A DNA stretch of 64,000 nt from contig NZ_JACRYL010000003.1 of the NCBI RefSeq assembly GCF_014306625.1, positions 248,390-312,389 of the forward strand, written 5' to 3'. Position numbers and translations under genes: made by a program. Numbering within the stretch: the stretch's first letter is position 1; each line of letters starts with the position of its first letter. This DNA is from Pedobacter fastidiosus. Lineage in GTDB: Bacteria > Bacteroidota > Bacteroidia > Sphingobacteriales > Sphingobacteriaceae. Positions 1-8,492 of the stretch are shown here, piece after piece. The notes beneath the pieces are model-generated. The model was not told the DNA's origin, searched no databases, and was given only the letters and a program-made list of their open reading frames with translations.

Positions 1-886
1 GCACACCATTACTTACAATCCTTGCAGTTCTTTTATTTCCATCAGCAAATGCCTGAATATAGGAAAGTAGGACCAACGTTAAAAGCGCTTTTTCTAAAAC
101 ATTTTTTTTCGCATTTATAACGGAACACATCTCACGTAGTGCTTCTCTAATTTGATATTCATTATCAAGCGGAGTATAATTAGTGCCCGTAATACCAACT
201 CTTCCTCTACGTATATTCCTATCAACATCTAAATCCTTAATAAGCAAACTGTGAATGTCTTCAATTCCTCTTATCGTAATCGGAACAATATAATCTGAAT
301 GCTCAATGATAAAATTTAATGCCTCTTTATGATTTAAAAGCATAATTGCATCTTGTTTAGGTTTACCTGGAGCCGTTTCTTTTTCTTTTAACAATAATTC
401 AGTTTCCAGAAGAGAGTATGTATTTCCTTCAATTTGCGAAGATTTCCAGCTTAAATCTATCGCTAGCCTTTCCATCTCTTTATTATATTCTGTTTTAGAA
501 AGCTTGGATATTTTCTCCTTGAAAAAATCATGTAATTCTTCTAAAGATTCTTGTTCTTTTACCGTAAAAAGCTGGGATTCACTCAGCACTTCTGTGATCA
601 GATTGAAATTGAAATTATTTTTGATTTCCCTTTCATCCTGTTCCTTTTTAAAATATTCTCGCAAATCTATCTCTTTCAATAATTGAAAAGAAGGACTCAA
701 TTCATATTTAGTGGCTCTAGCTTTACCTTTAGATAGTATAATCCCATCAGCTTCAAGATTGGACAATATTCTTTTAACTGTAGCAAGGCTTTGAGAATCC
801 GTTAAAGCCTGAAATATCTCATTTGATGAAAGTGTACCTCGACTTTCTAAAATTGAAATTATTTCGTTTTTATTTTCGGTTTTCAT
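1..886 (-). CDS. Fic-domain protein with N-terminal winged-helix region (3' end outside window)
   Basis: Translated by hand from ATG at 886 to the window edge (about 295 codons, no stop). Residues 1-70 look like a winged helix-turn-helix (NEIISILESRGTLSSNEIF, then SLATVKRILSNLEADGII). An inhibitory-helix motif of the S/TxxxEG/N type follows (SSQIEGN near residue 150), and the Fic active-site loop AFADGNKRTAR lies at the window edge. Fic enzymes usually transfer AMP or another nucleotide moiety to a protein hydroxyl, and the inhibitory helix before the Fic core marks class II. The position normally held by the catalytic His of HxFxDGN is Gln here (YIQAFADGN), so classical activity is uncertain. 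The start is supported by the operator-like array that begins one base upstream. No neighbouring antitoxin is visible. Confidence 0.85.
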   Translation of the reverse strand, partial: MKTENKNEIISILESRGTLSSNEIFQALTDSQSLATVKRILSNLEADGIILSKGKARATKYELSPSFQLLKEIDLREYFKKEQDEREIKNNFNFNLITEVLSESQLFTVKEQESLEELHDFFKEKISKLSKTEYNKEMERLAIDLSWKSSQIEGNTYSLLETELLLKEKETAPGKPKQDAIMLLNHKEALNFIIEHSDYIVPITIRGIEDIHSLLIKDLDVDRNIRRGRVGITGTNYTPLDNEYQIREALREMCSVINAKKNVLEKALLTLVLLSYIQAFADGNKRTARIVSNGV

Positions 887-1025
887 TATCAGCTCAATTG
901 TAAATTAAATATAGCTTATTTTGAGCCAATAAATTCACAAAAACTTAAATCAGCTCACTTTAATTAATAAATCAGCTCAAATTGAAAGTTTTTTGAGCCG
1001 ATATTGAATAGTTATTGAGCTAATA
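887..1025. promoter_or_regulatory. Array of six TTGAGCYRAT-like boxes upstream of the Fic gene
   Basis: Six copies of a 10-11 bp box lie between the Fic start codon and 1025. Three are in minus orientation (TATCAGCTCAA 887-897, TCAGCTCA 950-957, TCAGCTCA 972-979) and three in plus orientation (TTGAGCCAATA 921-931, TTGAGCCGATA 993-1003, TTGAGCTAATA 1015-1025). The centres of the GAGC/GCTC cores are spaced 31, 30, 22, 20 and 22 bp, close to three or two helical turns, so all would face the same side of the DNA. The first box touches the Fic start codon. This looks like a cooperative operator, possibly for the winged helix of the Fic protein itself; the binder is inferred. Confidence 0.6.
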
Positions 1026-1085
1026 ATACTACTTATTTTCTAGTAGAAGAATTTCCAATAATTAATTAGTCCACCCAAATCGATA

Positions 1086-1115
1086 AAAACCCTTCCAAAA
1101 CGGAAGGGTTTTTTT
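1086..1115 (+). terminator. Rho-independent terminator-like hairpin without an obvious upstream gene
   Basis: A stem AACCCTTCC / GGAAGGGTT (1088-1096 with 1102-1110) with a 5-nt loop is followed by a T-run to 1115. I find no plus-strand gene feeding into it; the Fic gene runs the other way. It may insulate the kdp operon from the Fic promoter region or be left over from a lost gene. Confidence 0.6.
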
Positions 1116-1193
1116 ATGTTTAAAAATTTTAAAATTGAAATATTTAGAATCAAACAACTGAAAATCAGTTCATTAAAAATAAAACAATTATAA

Positions 1194-1210
1194 TGGTACA
1201 ACAGTTGGCA
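1194..1210 (+). promoter_or_regulatory. Candidate sigma-54 type (-24/-12) promoter of the kdp operon
   Basis: TGGTAC-N5-TTGGC sits 28 bp before the first small kdp-linked ORF and resembles the sigma-54 consensus TGGCAC-N5-TTGC, with a deviation at the -12 C. No good Bacteroidota TAnnTTTG box was found here. Sigma-54 response regulators are, to my knowledge, linked to some Bacteroidota kdp loci, but none is in this window, so the call is tentative. Confidence 0.35.
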
Positions 1211-1237
1211 ATAGGCATTTCATAAATCATTACAATT

Positions 1238-1318
1238 ATGACAATTATCCTATCTCTAATTATTCTCCTGCTCTGCTGGGCAACTTACAAATCAATCGAT
1301 TGGTTCGAAAAAATTTAA
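1238..1318 (+). CDS. Small single-span membrane peptide upstream of kdpF (26 aa)
   Basis: ATG at 1238 opens a 26-codon frame ending with TAA at 1316-1318, four bases before the kdpF start. Residues 2-14 are hydrophobic (TIILSLIILLLCW), followed by a polar tail YKSIDWFEKI. It has the size and shape of KdpF-like peptides, but the tail differs from KdpF. Position at the head of the kdp operon and the tight spacing support translation. The function is unknown; it may be a second small Kdp subunit or a regulatory membrane peptide. Confidence 0.55.
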   Translation: MTIILSLIILLLCWATYKSIDWFEKI

Positions 1319-1322
1319 AAAC

Positions 1323-1400
1323 ATGGTAGCACTATTCATCATTTCTATCGCCGTATTTATCTATATGATTTACGTGTTGATTAAACCCGAAAAATTTTAA
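1323..1400 (+). CDS. kdpF: KdpF small subunit of potassium-transporting ATPase (25 aa)
   Basis: A 25-aa single-span peptide, with hydrophobic core VALFIISIAVFIYMIYVL and a short tail IKPEKF. Length and position directly before kdpA match KdpF, which stabilises the KdpABC complex in the inner membrane. It lies 37 bp upstream of kdpA. Too short for ordinary gene callers. Confidence 0.8.
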   Translation: MVALFIISIAVFIYMIYVLIKPEKF

Positions 1401-1437
1401 CCCCTAATTTCTACAGGGAAATTCAAAAAACAAAAAA

Positions 1438-3156
1438 ATGAACACTGAATTAATCGGCATCATCGCCACATTCCTGCTCACCTTAATTATTGCTATCCCC
1501 TTGGGTAAATATTTAGCAAAGGTATTTGCAGGAGAAAAAGTTTGGACAGACTTTTTAAAACCGCTCGAAACCGGAATTTATAAACTTTCTGGCATTAACA
1601 TAAAAGAGCAAATGAACTGGAAACAGCAGCTAAAAGCGTTACTTACTATTAATATTTTATGGTTGGTTTACGGCTTTTTTGTGTTGATTTTTCAGGATAA
1701 ACTTCCATTTAATCCGGATGGAAACCCAGGCATGACGCCTGATTTAGCCTTTAACACCATAATTAGCTTTGTAGCCAACTGTAATCTTCAACATTATTCT
1801 GGCGAAAGTGGTGTGAGTTATTTAACACAGCAATTCGTGCTAATGTTTCTTCAATTTGTAAGCGCAGCCACTGGTATTGCAGCGGCCGTTGTGTTGTTTA
1901 AAGCTTTTAGAGATAAAACAACTACACAACTTGGAAATTTTTGGGAGTTTTTTGTAAGAGCAATTACCCGATTATTATTGCCCTTATCAATAGTAATTGC
2001 CTTAGTTTTAACTTTTAACGGCACGCCAGCAAGTTACGAAGGAAAAGATCAGTTTATCTCCGTTCAAGGCGATACAGTTCATGTTTCTCGCGGTCCGGCG
2101 GCACAGATGATTGCCATAAAACACTTGGGAACGAATGGTGGTGGGTATTTTGGTGCAAATTCTGCCCATCCATTCGAAAACCCAAGTTACTTTACCAATA
2201 TGGTCGAAATGATTGCGCAAGTAATTATTCCCATAGCCATGATTATCGCTTTTGGATATTTCATCCGTAGAAAAAAATTAGCTTGGACCATTTTTGGTGT
2301 AATGACTATCGGTTTGTTTATGTTGATGATTCCTACGCTCAGTTCCGAATTGGGTGGAAATCCTGCTTTAGCTAAAATGGGAATTGCCCAAACAACTGGT
2401 GCAATGGAAGGAAAAGAAGTTCGATTCGGCCCTGCTGCAACAGCTTATTGGAGTACATTAACAACCGTAATTTCTACAGGCTCGGTAAATGGAATGCACG
2501 ATAGTACAATGCCTTTAACCGGTTTATGGCAATTATTAGCCATGATGATTAATGCGTTTTATGGTGGCTGTGGTGTGGGATTGCTTAACTATTTCATCTA
2601 CTTAATTATTGCCGTTTTCATCTCTGGATTAATGGTTGGTAGAACGCCAGAATTTTTAGGACACAAGGTAGAGGCAAGAGAAATTAAAATTGCAGCGATT
2701 ATCACGCTTTTAAGTCCGTTTTTAATCTTGGCAGGAACAGCAATTTCAAGTTATGTTTTCACCAATCATGGTGGCGCAGCTTGGGCAGTTCAGCCTAAAA
2801 ACTGGTTAAATAATCCAGGTTTCCATGGGTTTTCCGAAATGCTTTATGAGGTTACTTCATCAAATGCAAACAATGGTTCTGGTTTTGAAGGCTTAGGCGA
2901 TAACAATGTTTTCTGGAACGTTTTAACCGGGATAATCATTTTCTTAGGTCGCTTTTTACCCATTATCGGTCCGGTTGCAATTGCAGGTTTATTAGGTGCT
3001 AAAAAATTCATTCCAGAATCGGCAGGTACTTTAAAAACTGATACCAAAACCTTCGCCCTGATGACTTTCGCAGTAATCTTAGTGTTAAATGCACTTTCAT
3101 ATTTCCCTGCCTTGGCGTTAGGTCCATTAGCAGAATACTTTACGATGTTAAAATAG
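1438..3156 (+). CDS. kdpA: Potassium-transporting ATPase potassium-binding subunit KdpA
   Basis: 572 aa, close to the usual 557-570 aa of KdpA, the channel-like K+ translocating subunit of the high-affinity Kdp pump in the inner membrane. The four selectivity-filter loops are visible: SFVANCNLQHYSG, HLGTNGGGYFGANSAHPFENP (second loop, around residue 225-245), STGSVNGMHDSTMPLTG and TSSNANNGSGFEGLG. About ten hydrophobic spans cover the chain. The start codon ATG at 1438 follows kdpF after 37 bp. The operon continues with kdpB and kdpC and works at low external potassium. No truncation or frameshift seen. Confidence 0.97.
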   Translation: MNTELIGIIATFLLTLIIAIPLGKYLAKVFAGEKVWTDFLKPLETGIYKLSGINIKEQMNWKQQLKALLTINILWLVYGFFVLIFQDKLPFNPDGNPGMTPDLAFNTIISFVANCNLQHYSGESGVSYLTQQFVLMFLQFVSAATGIAAAVVLFKAFRDKTTTQLGNFWEFFVRAITRLLLPLSIVIALVLTFNGTPASYEGKDQFISVQGDTVHVSRGPAAQMIAIKHLGTNGGGYFGANSAHPFENPSYFTNMVEMIAQVIIPIAMIIAFGYFIRRKKLAWTIFGVMTIGLFMLMIPTLSSELGGNPALAKMGIAQTTGAMEGKEVRFGPAATAYWSTLTTVISTGSVNGMHDSTMPLTGLWQLLAMMINAFYGGCGVGLLNYFIYLIIAVFISGLMVGRTPEFLGHKVEAREIKIAAIITLLSPFLILAGTAISSYVFTNHGGAAWAVQPKNWLNNPGFHGFSEMLYEVTSSNANNGSGFEGLGDNNVFWNVLTGIIIFLGRFLPIIGPVAIAGLLGAKKFIPESAGTLKTDTKTFALMTFAVILVLNALSYFPALALGPLAEYFTMLK

Positions 3157-3159
3157 AAC

Positions 3160-3216
3160 TGTCACATTGAGCTTGTCGAAATGCTTTGTAAATCCTTCGA
3201 CAAGCTTAGGATGACA
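3160..3216. repeat. Palindromic intergenic repeat, TGTCA-GAGC-TTGTCGAA type, copy 1
   Basis: Left arm TGTCACATTGAGCTTGTCGA and right arm TTCGACAAGCTTAGGATGACA-like sequence form an imperfect hairpin between kdpA and kdpB. A near-identical element lies between kdpB and kdpC at 5263-5320. The right arm has no T-run, so it is a dispersed palindrome rather than a terminator, though it could affect mRNA processing in the operon. Confidence 0.8.
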
Positions 3217-3231
3217 ACTAAATCAAGAAAA

Positions 3232-5256
3232 ATGAAATCAAATAAATTATTCGAACCTGCTTTAGTGCAAACTGCATTAAAACAATCATTTATCAAACTC
3301 GATCCTCGGGTTATGGTTCGCAACCCAGTTATGTTTACCGTAGAAATTGGCACATTGGTAATGGCTTATGTTACGGTTTATTCTTTCAGCCATAGCGGAC
3401 AAGGATCGCCGATATACAATTTCTTCATCTTTTTAGTGCTGTTTCTCACTGTTTTATTTGCCAATTTTGCCGAAGCAATTGCCGAAGCAAGAGGTAAAGC
3501 ACAAGCAGATAGTTTACGTAAAACCAGAGAAGAAACACCAGCCAAAGTACTTTTAGACAATGGAACAATAGAAATCCGTTCTTCTAATCAACTTAAAAAA
3601 GGTGATGTTTTTGTTTGCGAAACCGGCGATACGATTCCAACCGATGGAGAAATTATTGAAGGGATTGCAACCATTGATGAATCTGCAATTACGGGAGAAT
3701 CTGCTCCTGTAATTCGTGAATCTGGAGGTGATAAATCTTCAGTTACCGGCGGAACAAAAGTATTATCTGATGAAATAAAAGTACAGGTAAGCACCGCTCC
3801 TGGCGAAAGCTTTTTAGATAAAATGATTGCTTTGGTTGAAGGCGCATCTCGTCAGAAAACACCAAACGAAATTGCGCTAACCATTTTACTGGCTAGTTTT
3901 ACCTTGGTTTTCATAATCGTTTGTGTAACCTTAAAACCATTTGCAGATTATGCGAATACACCAATTACAATCGCAGCACTAATCTCACTTTTTGTTTGCT
4001 TAATCCCAACAACCATCGGCGGATTATTATCTGCCATCGGTATTGCGGGAATGGACAGAGCCTTACGTGCAAATGTAATTACCAAATCGGGGAAAGCTGT
4101 AGAAACTGCAGGCGATATTGATGTTCTGCTTCTAGATAAAACCGGTACAATTACCATAGGAAACCGAAAAGCAACCAATTTTTACCCAACTGCTGGCGTT
4201 GTAATTAAAGATTTTACGGATGCCTGTGTTTTAAGCTCGCTAGCAGATGAAACTCCAGAGGGAAAATCGATTATCGAACTGGCAAATGAACAAGGCTTTA
4301 AACCGTTAACCACACCGAAAGATTCTACTTTCATCAAATTTACTGCAGAAACCCGCTCCAGCGGATTAGATACTGTTGATGGCAGACGCATTAGAAAAGG
4401 CGCTTTCGATTCGATCAGAAATATAGTTGAAAAAGCAGGTAATATATTTCCTTCAGATATTGAAGATCACGTAAAAAGCATTGCCTCAAACGGTGGAACG
4501 CCATTAGTGGTTTCTGAAAATGAAAAAGCTTTGGGCGTAATTGAACTTCAGGATATTATTAAACCAGGCATCAGCGAACGTTTTGAGCGTTTGCGCAAAA
4601 TGGGCGTTAAAACAGTAATGGTTACTGGTGATAATCCTTTGACAGCTAAATACATTGCAGAAAAAGCAGGTGTAGATGATTTTATCGCAGAAGCAAAACC
4701 TGAGGATAAAATGAATTACATTAAAGATGAGCAGGCTTTAGGTAAACTGGTTGCCATGATGGGTGATGGAACAAATGATGCCCCTGCCCTTGCACAAGCA
4801 GATGTTGGTGTAGCCATGAACAGTGGAACCCAAGCCGCGAAAGAAGCGGGTAACATGGTAGATTTAGATAACGATCCAACAAAATTAATCGAGATTGTAG
4901 AAATCGGGAAACAGTTGTTAATTACACGTGGTACACTTACAACTTTCTCTATCGCGAATGATGTGGCGAAGTACTTTGCCATTGTTCCTGCGCTATTTAT
5001 CGCATCGATTCCTGCATTGCAAAGCTTAAATATTATGGGCTTGCATTCTCCAGAAAGCGCAATTATGTCGGCGGTTATTTTTAATGCAATCATTATTCCG
5101 ATTTTAATTCCACTAGCATTAAAAGGTGTTGCTTATAAACCAATTGGAGCAACCGCTTTGCTTCGTAGAAACTTGTTTATTTACGGGATTGGTGGAGTTG
5201 TAGCGCCATTTATAGGAATCAAATTAATTGATCTGCTAGTAGGACTATTTGTTTAA
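3232..5256 (+). CDS. kdpB: Potassium-transporting ATPase ATP-binding subunit KdpB
   Basis: 674 aa from ATG at 3232, matching the usual 680 aa of KdpB, the P-type ATPase subunit that drives K+ uptake. The phosphorylation motif DKTGTIT is near residue 302, the actuator motif TGES near 154, the hinge motif [19 protein letters not shown] follows, and the membrane motif [14 protein letters not shown] is typical of KdpB. An upstream in-frame ATG at 3181 lies inside the palindromic repeat and would add 17 unrelated residues, so it was rejected. Flanked on both sides by copies of the same palindrome. Confidence 0.97.
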   Translation: MKSNKLFEPALVQTALKQSFIKLDPRVMVRNPVMFTVEIGTLVMAYVTVYSFSHSGQGSPIYNFFIFLVLFLTVLFANFAEAIAEARGKAQADSLRKTREETPAKVLLDNGTIEIRSSNQLKKGDVFVCETGDTIPTDGEIIEGIATIDESAITGESAPVIRESGGDKSSVTGGTKVLSDEIKVQVSTAPGESFLDKMIALVEGASRQKTPNEIALTILLASFTLVFIIVCVTLKPFADYANTPITIAALISLFVCLIPTTIGGLLSAIGIAGMDRALRANVITKSGKAVETAGDIDVLLLDKTGTITIGNRKATNFYPTAGVVIKDFTDACVLSSLADETPEGKSIIELANEQGFKPLTTPKDSTFIKFTAETRSSGLDTVDGRRIRKGAFDSIRNIVEKAGNIFPSDIEDHVKSIASNGGTPLVVSENEKALGVIELQDIIKPGISERFERLRKMGVKTVMVTGDNPLTAKYIAEKAGVDDFIAEAKPEDKMNYIKDEQALGKLVAMMGDGTNDAPALAQADVGVAMNSGTQAAKEAGNMVDLDNDPTKLIEIVEIGKQLLITRGTLTTFSIANDVAKYFAIVPALFIASIPALQSLNIMGLHSPESAIMSAVIFNAIIIPILIPLALKGVAYKPIGATALLRRNLFIYGIGGVVAPFIGIKLIDLLVGLFV

Positions 5257-5262
5257 CCGAGC

Positions 5263-5320
5263 TGTCACGCTGAGCCTGTCGAAACGCTTATAAAAGTTCT
5301 TCGACAAGCTCAGAATGACA
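5263..5320. repeat. Palindromic intergenic repeat, TGTCA-GAGC-TGTCGAA type, copy 2
   Basis: Left arm TGTCACGCTGAGCCTGTCGA, right arm TCGACAAGCTCAGAATGACA, loop of about 17 nt. It is the second copy of the element at 3160-3216, placed in the same relative position behind the next gene of the operon. The arms pair almost fully. Confidence 0.85.
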
Positions 5321-5372
5321 AGCCTGAATCTTTATAATCATTTAAAATCTGTGTAATCACACAAATATCATC

Positions 5373-5933
5373 ATGAAAAATTACATCATACAATCTATAC
5401 GCTTAACCTTAGTTTTAATCGTATTATTATGCATCCTTTATCCACTAGGCATCGCTTTAGCTGGTAAACTTTCTAAAGGAAACGGTGGTGGCGAAAAAAT
5501 CACTAAAAACGGAAAAGTTGTTGGTTATGCGTTACTTGGACAATCTTTTACCAAACCCGAATATTTTTGGGGCAGACCATCTGCTGTGGCGTATAATGCA
5601 GCAGGTTCTGCAGGTTCTAACAAAGGGCCATCAAATCCAGATTATTTAAAAGAAGTTTCCAATAGAATAGATACCCTTTTAAAATACAATCCCGGATTAA
5701 AAAAATCAGAAATCCCTGCAGATATGGTTACTGCTTCTGGAAGTGGTTTAGATCCAAATATCTCAGAACAAGGTGCAACAATTCAAATTGAAAGAGTTGC
5801 TAAAGCCAGAAAATTAGATGAGAAAAAAGTTAAAGAGCTAGTTGCCATGAATACCTTAAAACCATTTTTGGGTTTGTTTGGCCCATCATCAGTAAATGTT
5901 TTGAAACTGAATTTAGCATTGGATAATTTGTAA
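5373..5933 (+). CDS. kdpC: Potassium-transporting ATPase subunit KdpC
   Basis: 186 aa, the normal size of KdpC (about 190 aa), the single-span periplasmic subunit that assists K+ binding and complex assembly. One N-terminal membrane segment (residues 9-29, LTLVLIVLLCILYPLGIALA), then the family motifs FTKPEYFWGRPSA and SGSGLDPNIS. It is preceded by the palindromic repeat and 52 bp of spacer, and followed by about 260 bp of repeats before the porin gene. Confidence 0.95.
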   Translation: MKNYIIQSIRLTLVLIVLLCILYPLGIALAGKLSKGNGGGEKITKNGKVVGYALLGQSFTKPEYFWGRPSAVAYNAAGSAGSNKGPSNPDYLKEVSNRIDTLLKYNPGLKKSEIPADMVTASGSGLDPNISEQGATIQIERVAKARKLDEKKVKELVAMNTLKPFLGLFGPSSVNVLKLNLALDNL

Positions 5934-5945
5934 GTCTAAATGTGG

Positions 5946-6021
5946 TCGAGACACAAAGCAATCTTAATCCGTTCGCCACTAATGCTTTCGTTGTAGGATT
6001 GCTTCGTGCCTCGCAATGACG
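5946..6021. repeat. Palindromic repeat of the GCGAGGCACGAAGCAATC family, degenerate left arm
   Basis: The right arm GATTGCTTCGTGCCTCGCAA plus TGACG is intact; the left arm (from 5946) keeps only CAAAGCAATC and some flanking matches. Other copies lie at 11155-11235, 31361-31449, 38275-38348 and 40989-41068. Confidence 0.75.
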
Positions 6022-6054
6022 ATCGCCTCTATGAAATTAATTCTCCGCCAATTC

Positions 6055-6144
6055 CGTCATTTCGACTAGAGCGCAGCGAAACGGAGAAATCTTTGAACCT
6101 TTCAAAAATTGTCCAAAGATTTCTCCACTACGGCCGAAATGACG
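6055..6144. repeat. Palindromic repeat of the CGTCATTTCG...AGATTTCTCC family
   Basis: Outer arms CGTCATTTCG / CGAAATGACG and inner arms GGAGAAATCTTTG / CAAAGATTTCTCC bracket a short loop. It sits within an open reading frame that runs in frame into the porin gene, but the porin's signal peptide starts after it. Confidence 0.8.
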
Positions 6145-6194
6145 ACCTCTTTAAACAAAAATTTATAAAATCAGTGCAATCACTTTATCACATC

Positions 6195-7265
6195 ATGAAA
6201 AAACTAATCACCCTTATCACAACATTAACAGCAACAATAACTGCTTACGCACAAGATCAACCCAAAGTTAAATTTTCGGGCTACTTGGAAACCTACTATG
6301 GATACGATTTTAATAAGCCTGAAGACCATAATCGCCCGAGTTTTATTTATTCACACAACCGTGCCAATGAAGTTAACTTAAACTTAGGTTTTATTAAAGC
6401 CGCCTACGATAGCGGTGCAATTAGAGCAAACTTAGCCGTAATGGCCGGAACTTATGCAAACGCAAATCTGTCTGCAGAACCTGGTGTTTTAAAAAATATT
6501 TTTGAAGCCAATGCAGGTGTTAAATTATCAAAATCAGAAAACTTATGGATCGATGCCGGAATATTTTCTTCACACATCGGTTTCGAGGGCGCTGTATCGA
6601 AAGATTGCTGGGTCTTAACTCGAAATATATCATCAGAAAATACACCTTATTACGAATCTGGCGCTAAACTTTCTTATGGCACCCAAGACGGAAAATTTAC
6701 CGCGACCCTACTCTACTTAAATGGTTGGCAAAGAATTACACGCCAAAATGGAAATGACAAACCTGCTGGTGGCTTGCAACTTACATGGAAACCAAACGCT
6801 AAATTTACGTTGAATTACAGTAACTATTTGGGTACCGAAGGCGCAGACTCTGTTCGGGTTAATCGCTTTTATCATAATGTGTATGGCATTTATCAAGTTA
6901 CAGATAAATTTGGCTTGACTTTAGGTTTTGATTATGGCACACAACAAAAACAAAAGGGCAATAGCAGTAAAAATGAAGTAATTTCTCCAGTTGCAATTGC
7001 TCAATATAAATTCGCTGATAAATGGGCTTTAGCTGGAAGATTCGAATATTATGAAGACAAGAATGGAATTTTTATTTCTACAGGAACACCAAATGGATTT
7101 AAAACTAAAGGTTATTCATTAAATATAGATTATGCTCCAATTGCAAATGCAGTGATCCGTTTAGAAGGAAAAACTTATGATAGTAAAGATAAAATTTTTA
7201 ATCGCGAAGGGAATTTCGTTAATGCAAATACAACTTTAACAGCAAGTATAGCGGTAGCATTCTAA
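6195..7265 (+). CDS. Outer-membrane beta-barrel porin of the kdp operon (BBP2-like)
   Basis: 356 aa from ATG at 6195, which begins a clear signal peptide (MKKLITLITTLTATITAYAQ). The mature chain starts KVKFSGYLETYYGYDF and continues as alternating amphipathic strands (NEVNLNLGFIKAAY, RANLAVMAGTYAN, KLSYG, ATLLYLNGW), ending in a strand with a terminal Phe (TLTASIAVAF), as expected of an outer-membrane barrel. It resembles the BBP2 (OmpL-like) porin family. Its place between kdpC and the sensor genes suggests a role in potassium or osmotic permeability of the outer membrane (inference). An upstream in-frame start at 6006 would translate two repeats and was rejected. Confidence 0.8.
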   Translation: MKKLITLITTLTATITAYAQDQPKVKFSGYLETYYGYDFNKPEDHNRPSFIYSHNRANEVNLNLGFIKAAYDSGAIRANLAVMAGTYANANLSAEPGVLKNIFEANAGVKLSKSENLWIDAGIFSSHIGFEGAVSKDCWVLTRNISSENTPYYESGAKLSYGTQDGKFTATLLYLNGWQRITRQNGNDKPAGGLQLTWKPNAKFTLNYSNYLGTEGADSVRVNRFYHNVYGIYQVTDKFGLTLGFDYGTQQKQKGNSSKNEVISPVAIAQYKFADKWALAGRFEYYEDKNGIFISTGTPNGFKTKGYSLNIDYAPIANAVIRLEGKTYDSKDKIFNREGNFVNANTTLTASIAVAF

Positions 7266-7359
7266 AAAATGGATGATGTAAGATGGATGAGGAGGGAGCT
7301 TCCATAATCCATATTACATCTTCCGTCTTACCTATTACGCATCATTACATTTTACATCA

Positions 7360-8484
7360 ATGCAAGAAAAAGACGATTCGGTAAAACATTTCCTTGATTT
7401 GGTTCAAAAATCCAGAAGAGGAAAACTCAAAATTTATATTGGGATGAGTGCCGGTGTGGGTAAAACCTATCGCATGTTGCAAGAATCGCATGCTTTATTG
7501 CGTAATGGAATTGATGTTTGCATTGGCTATGTAGAAACTCACAAAAGAGCCGAAACAGAAGCATTGGTAGGTGGATTACCAACTATCCCCAGAAAAAATA
7601 TTTTCTATCGTGGTAAAGAGATAGAGGAAATGGATTTACAAGGCATTCTCAACCGCCACCCAGAAATTGTAATCGTTGATGAACTTGCCCACACCAATGC
7701 AGAAGGAAGCAAAAACGGCAAACGCTGGCAAGATGTTTTCGATATTCTAGAAGCTGGCATAAGCGTAATATCAGCAGTAAATATTCAGCATTTAGAAAGC
7801 ATAAACGAAGAAATAGAGCACATTACGGGCATCAGCGTTACCGAGCGAATTCCTGATAAAATTTTAGAAATTGCCGATGAAATTGTGAATATAGATTTAA
7901 CTGCCGATGAACTCGTAACTCGGCTAAAAGAAGGGAAAATTTATGATCAGTCTAAAATTGCAAGAGCCTTAGAAAACTTTTTCCAATCGGATAAAATATT
8001 GCAGTTGAGGGAACTTGCTTTAAAAGAAGTGGTTCATCAGGTAGAACGGAAAATCCAAACGGAAATTCCAAAATCGATTAAGCTAAGGCCTGAAAGATTT
8101 TTAGCTTGCATTTCTTCTAATGCCGAAACTGCGGGTGTGGTAATTAGAAAAACTGCTCGATTGGCTTCTTACTATCATTCTCCGTGGATTGTACTTTATA
8201 TACAAAGTGATAGCGAGAGTTTGGAGCGGATTAAACTGGATAAGCAGCGCCATTTAATTAATCATTTTAAACTGGCTACCGAGTTGGGCGCTGAAGTAAT
8301 TAAAGTAAAAAGCAATCAAATTACCCAAAGTATAATCAATATGGCAACAGAAAAGGAAATTACCACCATCTGCATTGGCAAACCCCATTTAAATATTTTT
8401 CAGGTAATTATGCGAACGGCAATTTTTAACCAACTCTTGCGTAATTTAGCAGAAAAGGAAATTGATTTAGTTATACTTTCTTAA
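7360..8484 (+). CDS. kdpD: KdpD N-terminal sensor protein without kinase domain
   Basis: 374 aa. Residues about 20-230 form the KdpD domain, with Walker A GMSAGVGKT near residue 30, Walker-B-like IVIVDELAHTN and the family block GISVISAVNIQHLESINE. Residues about 245-374 form a USP-like domain (FLACISSNAETAGVVIRKTA...). The chain ends where E. coli KdpD continues into its four membrane spans and histidine kinase, so this is the split form. The known role is sensing K+ and ATP to control kdp expression. The missing transmitter may be supplied by the next gene. Confidence 0.9.
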   Translation: MQEKDDSVKHFLDLVQKSRRGKLKIYIGMSAGVGKTYRMLQESHALLRNGIDVCIGYVETHKRAETEALVGGLPTIPRKNIFYRGKEIEEMDLQGILNRHPEIVIVDELAHTNAEGSKNGKRWQDVFDILEAGISVISAVNIQHLESINEEIEHITGISVTERIPDKILEIADEIVNIDLTADELVTRLKEGKIYDQSKIARALENFFQSDKILQLRELALKEVVHQVERKIQTEIPKSIKLRPERFLACISSNAETAGVVIRKTARLASYYHSPWIVLYIQSDSESLERIKLDKQRHLINHFKLATELGAEVIKVKSNQITQSIINMATEKEITTICIGKPHLNIFQVIMRTAIFNQLLRNLAEKEIDLVILS

Positions 8485-8492
8485 AATTATTA

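Noticed and set aside
504..686. 60-codon plus-strand frame opposite the Fic gene
   Set aside because: It is a shadow of the Fic coding sequence, which has clear motifs on the minus strand.
887..1025. CRISPR-like or iteron origin array
   Set aside because: The boxes are short, in both orientations, and there are no spacers of even length and no replication gene.
3181..3231. Upstream in-frame start of kdpB
   Set aside because: The extra 17 codons lie in the palindromic repeat; the conserved KdpB N-terminus starts at 3232.
6006..6194. Long N-terminal extension of the porin gene
   Set aside because: It translates two palindromic repeats, and a good signal peptide starts at 6195.
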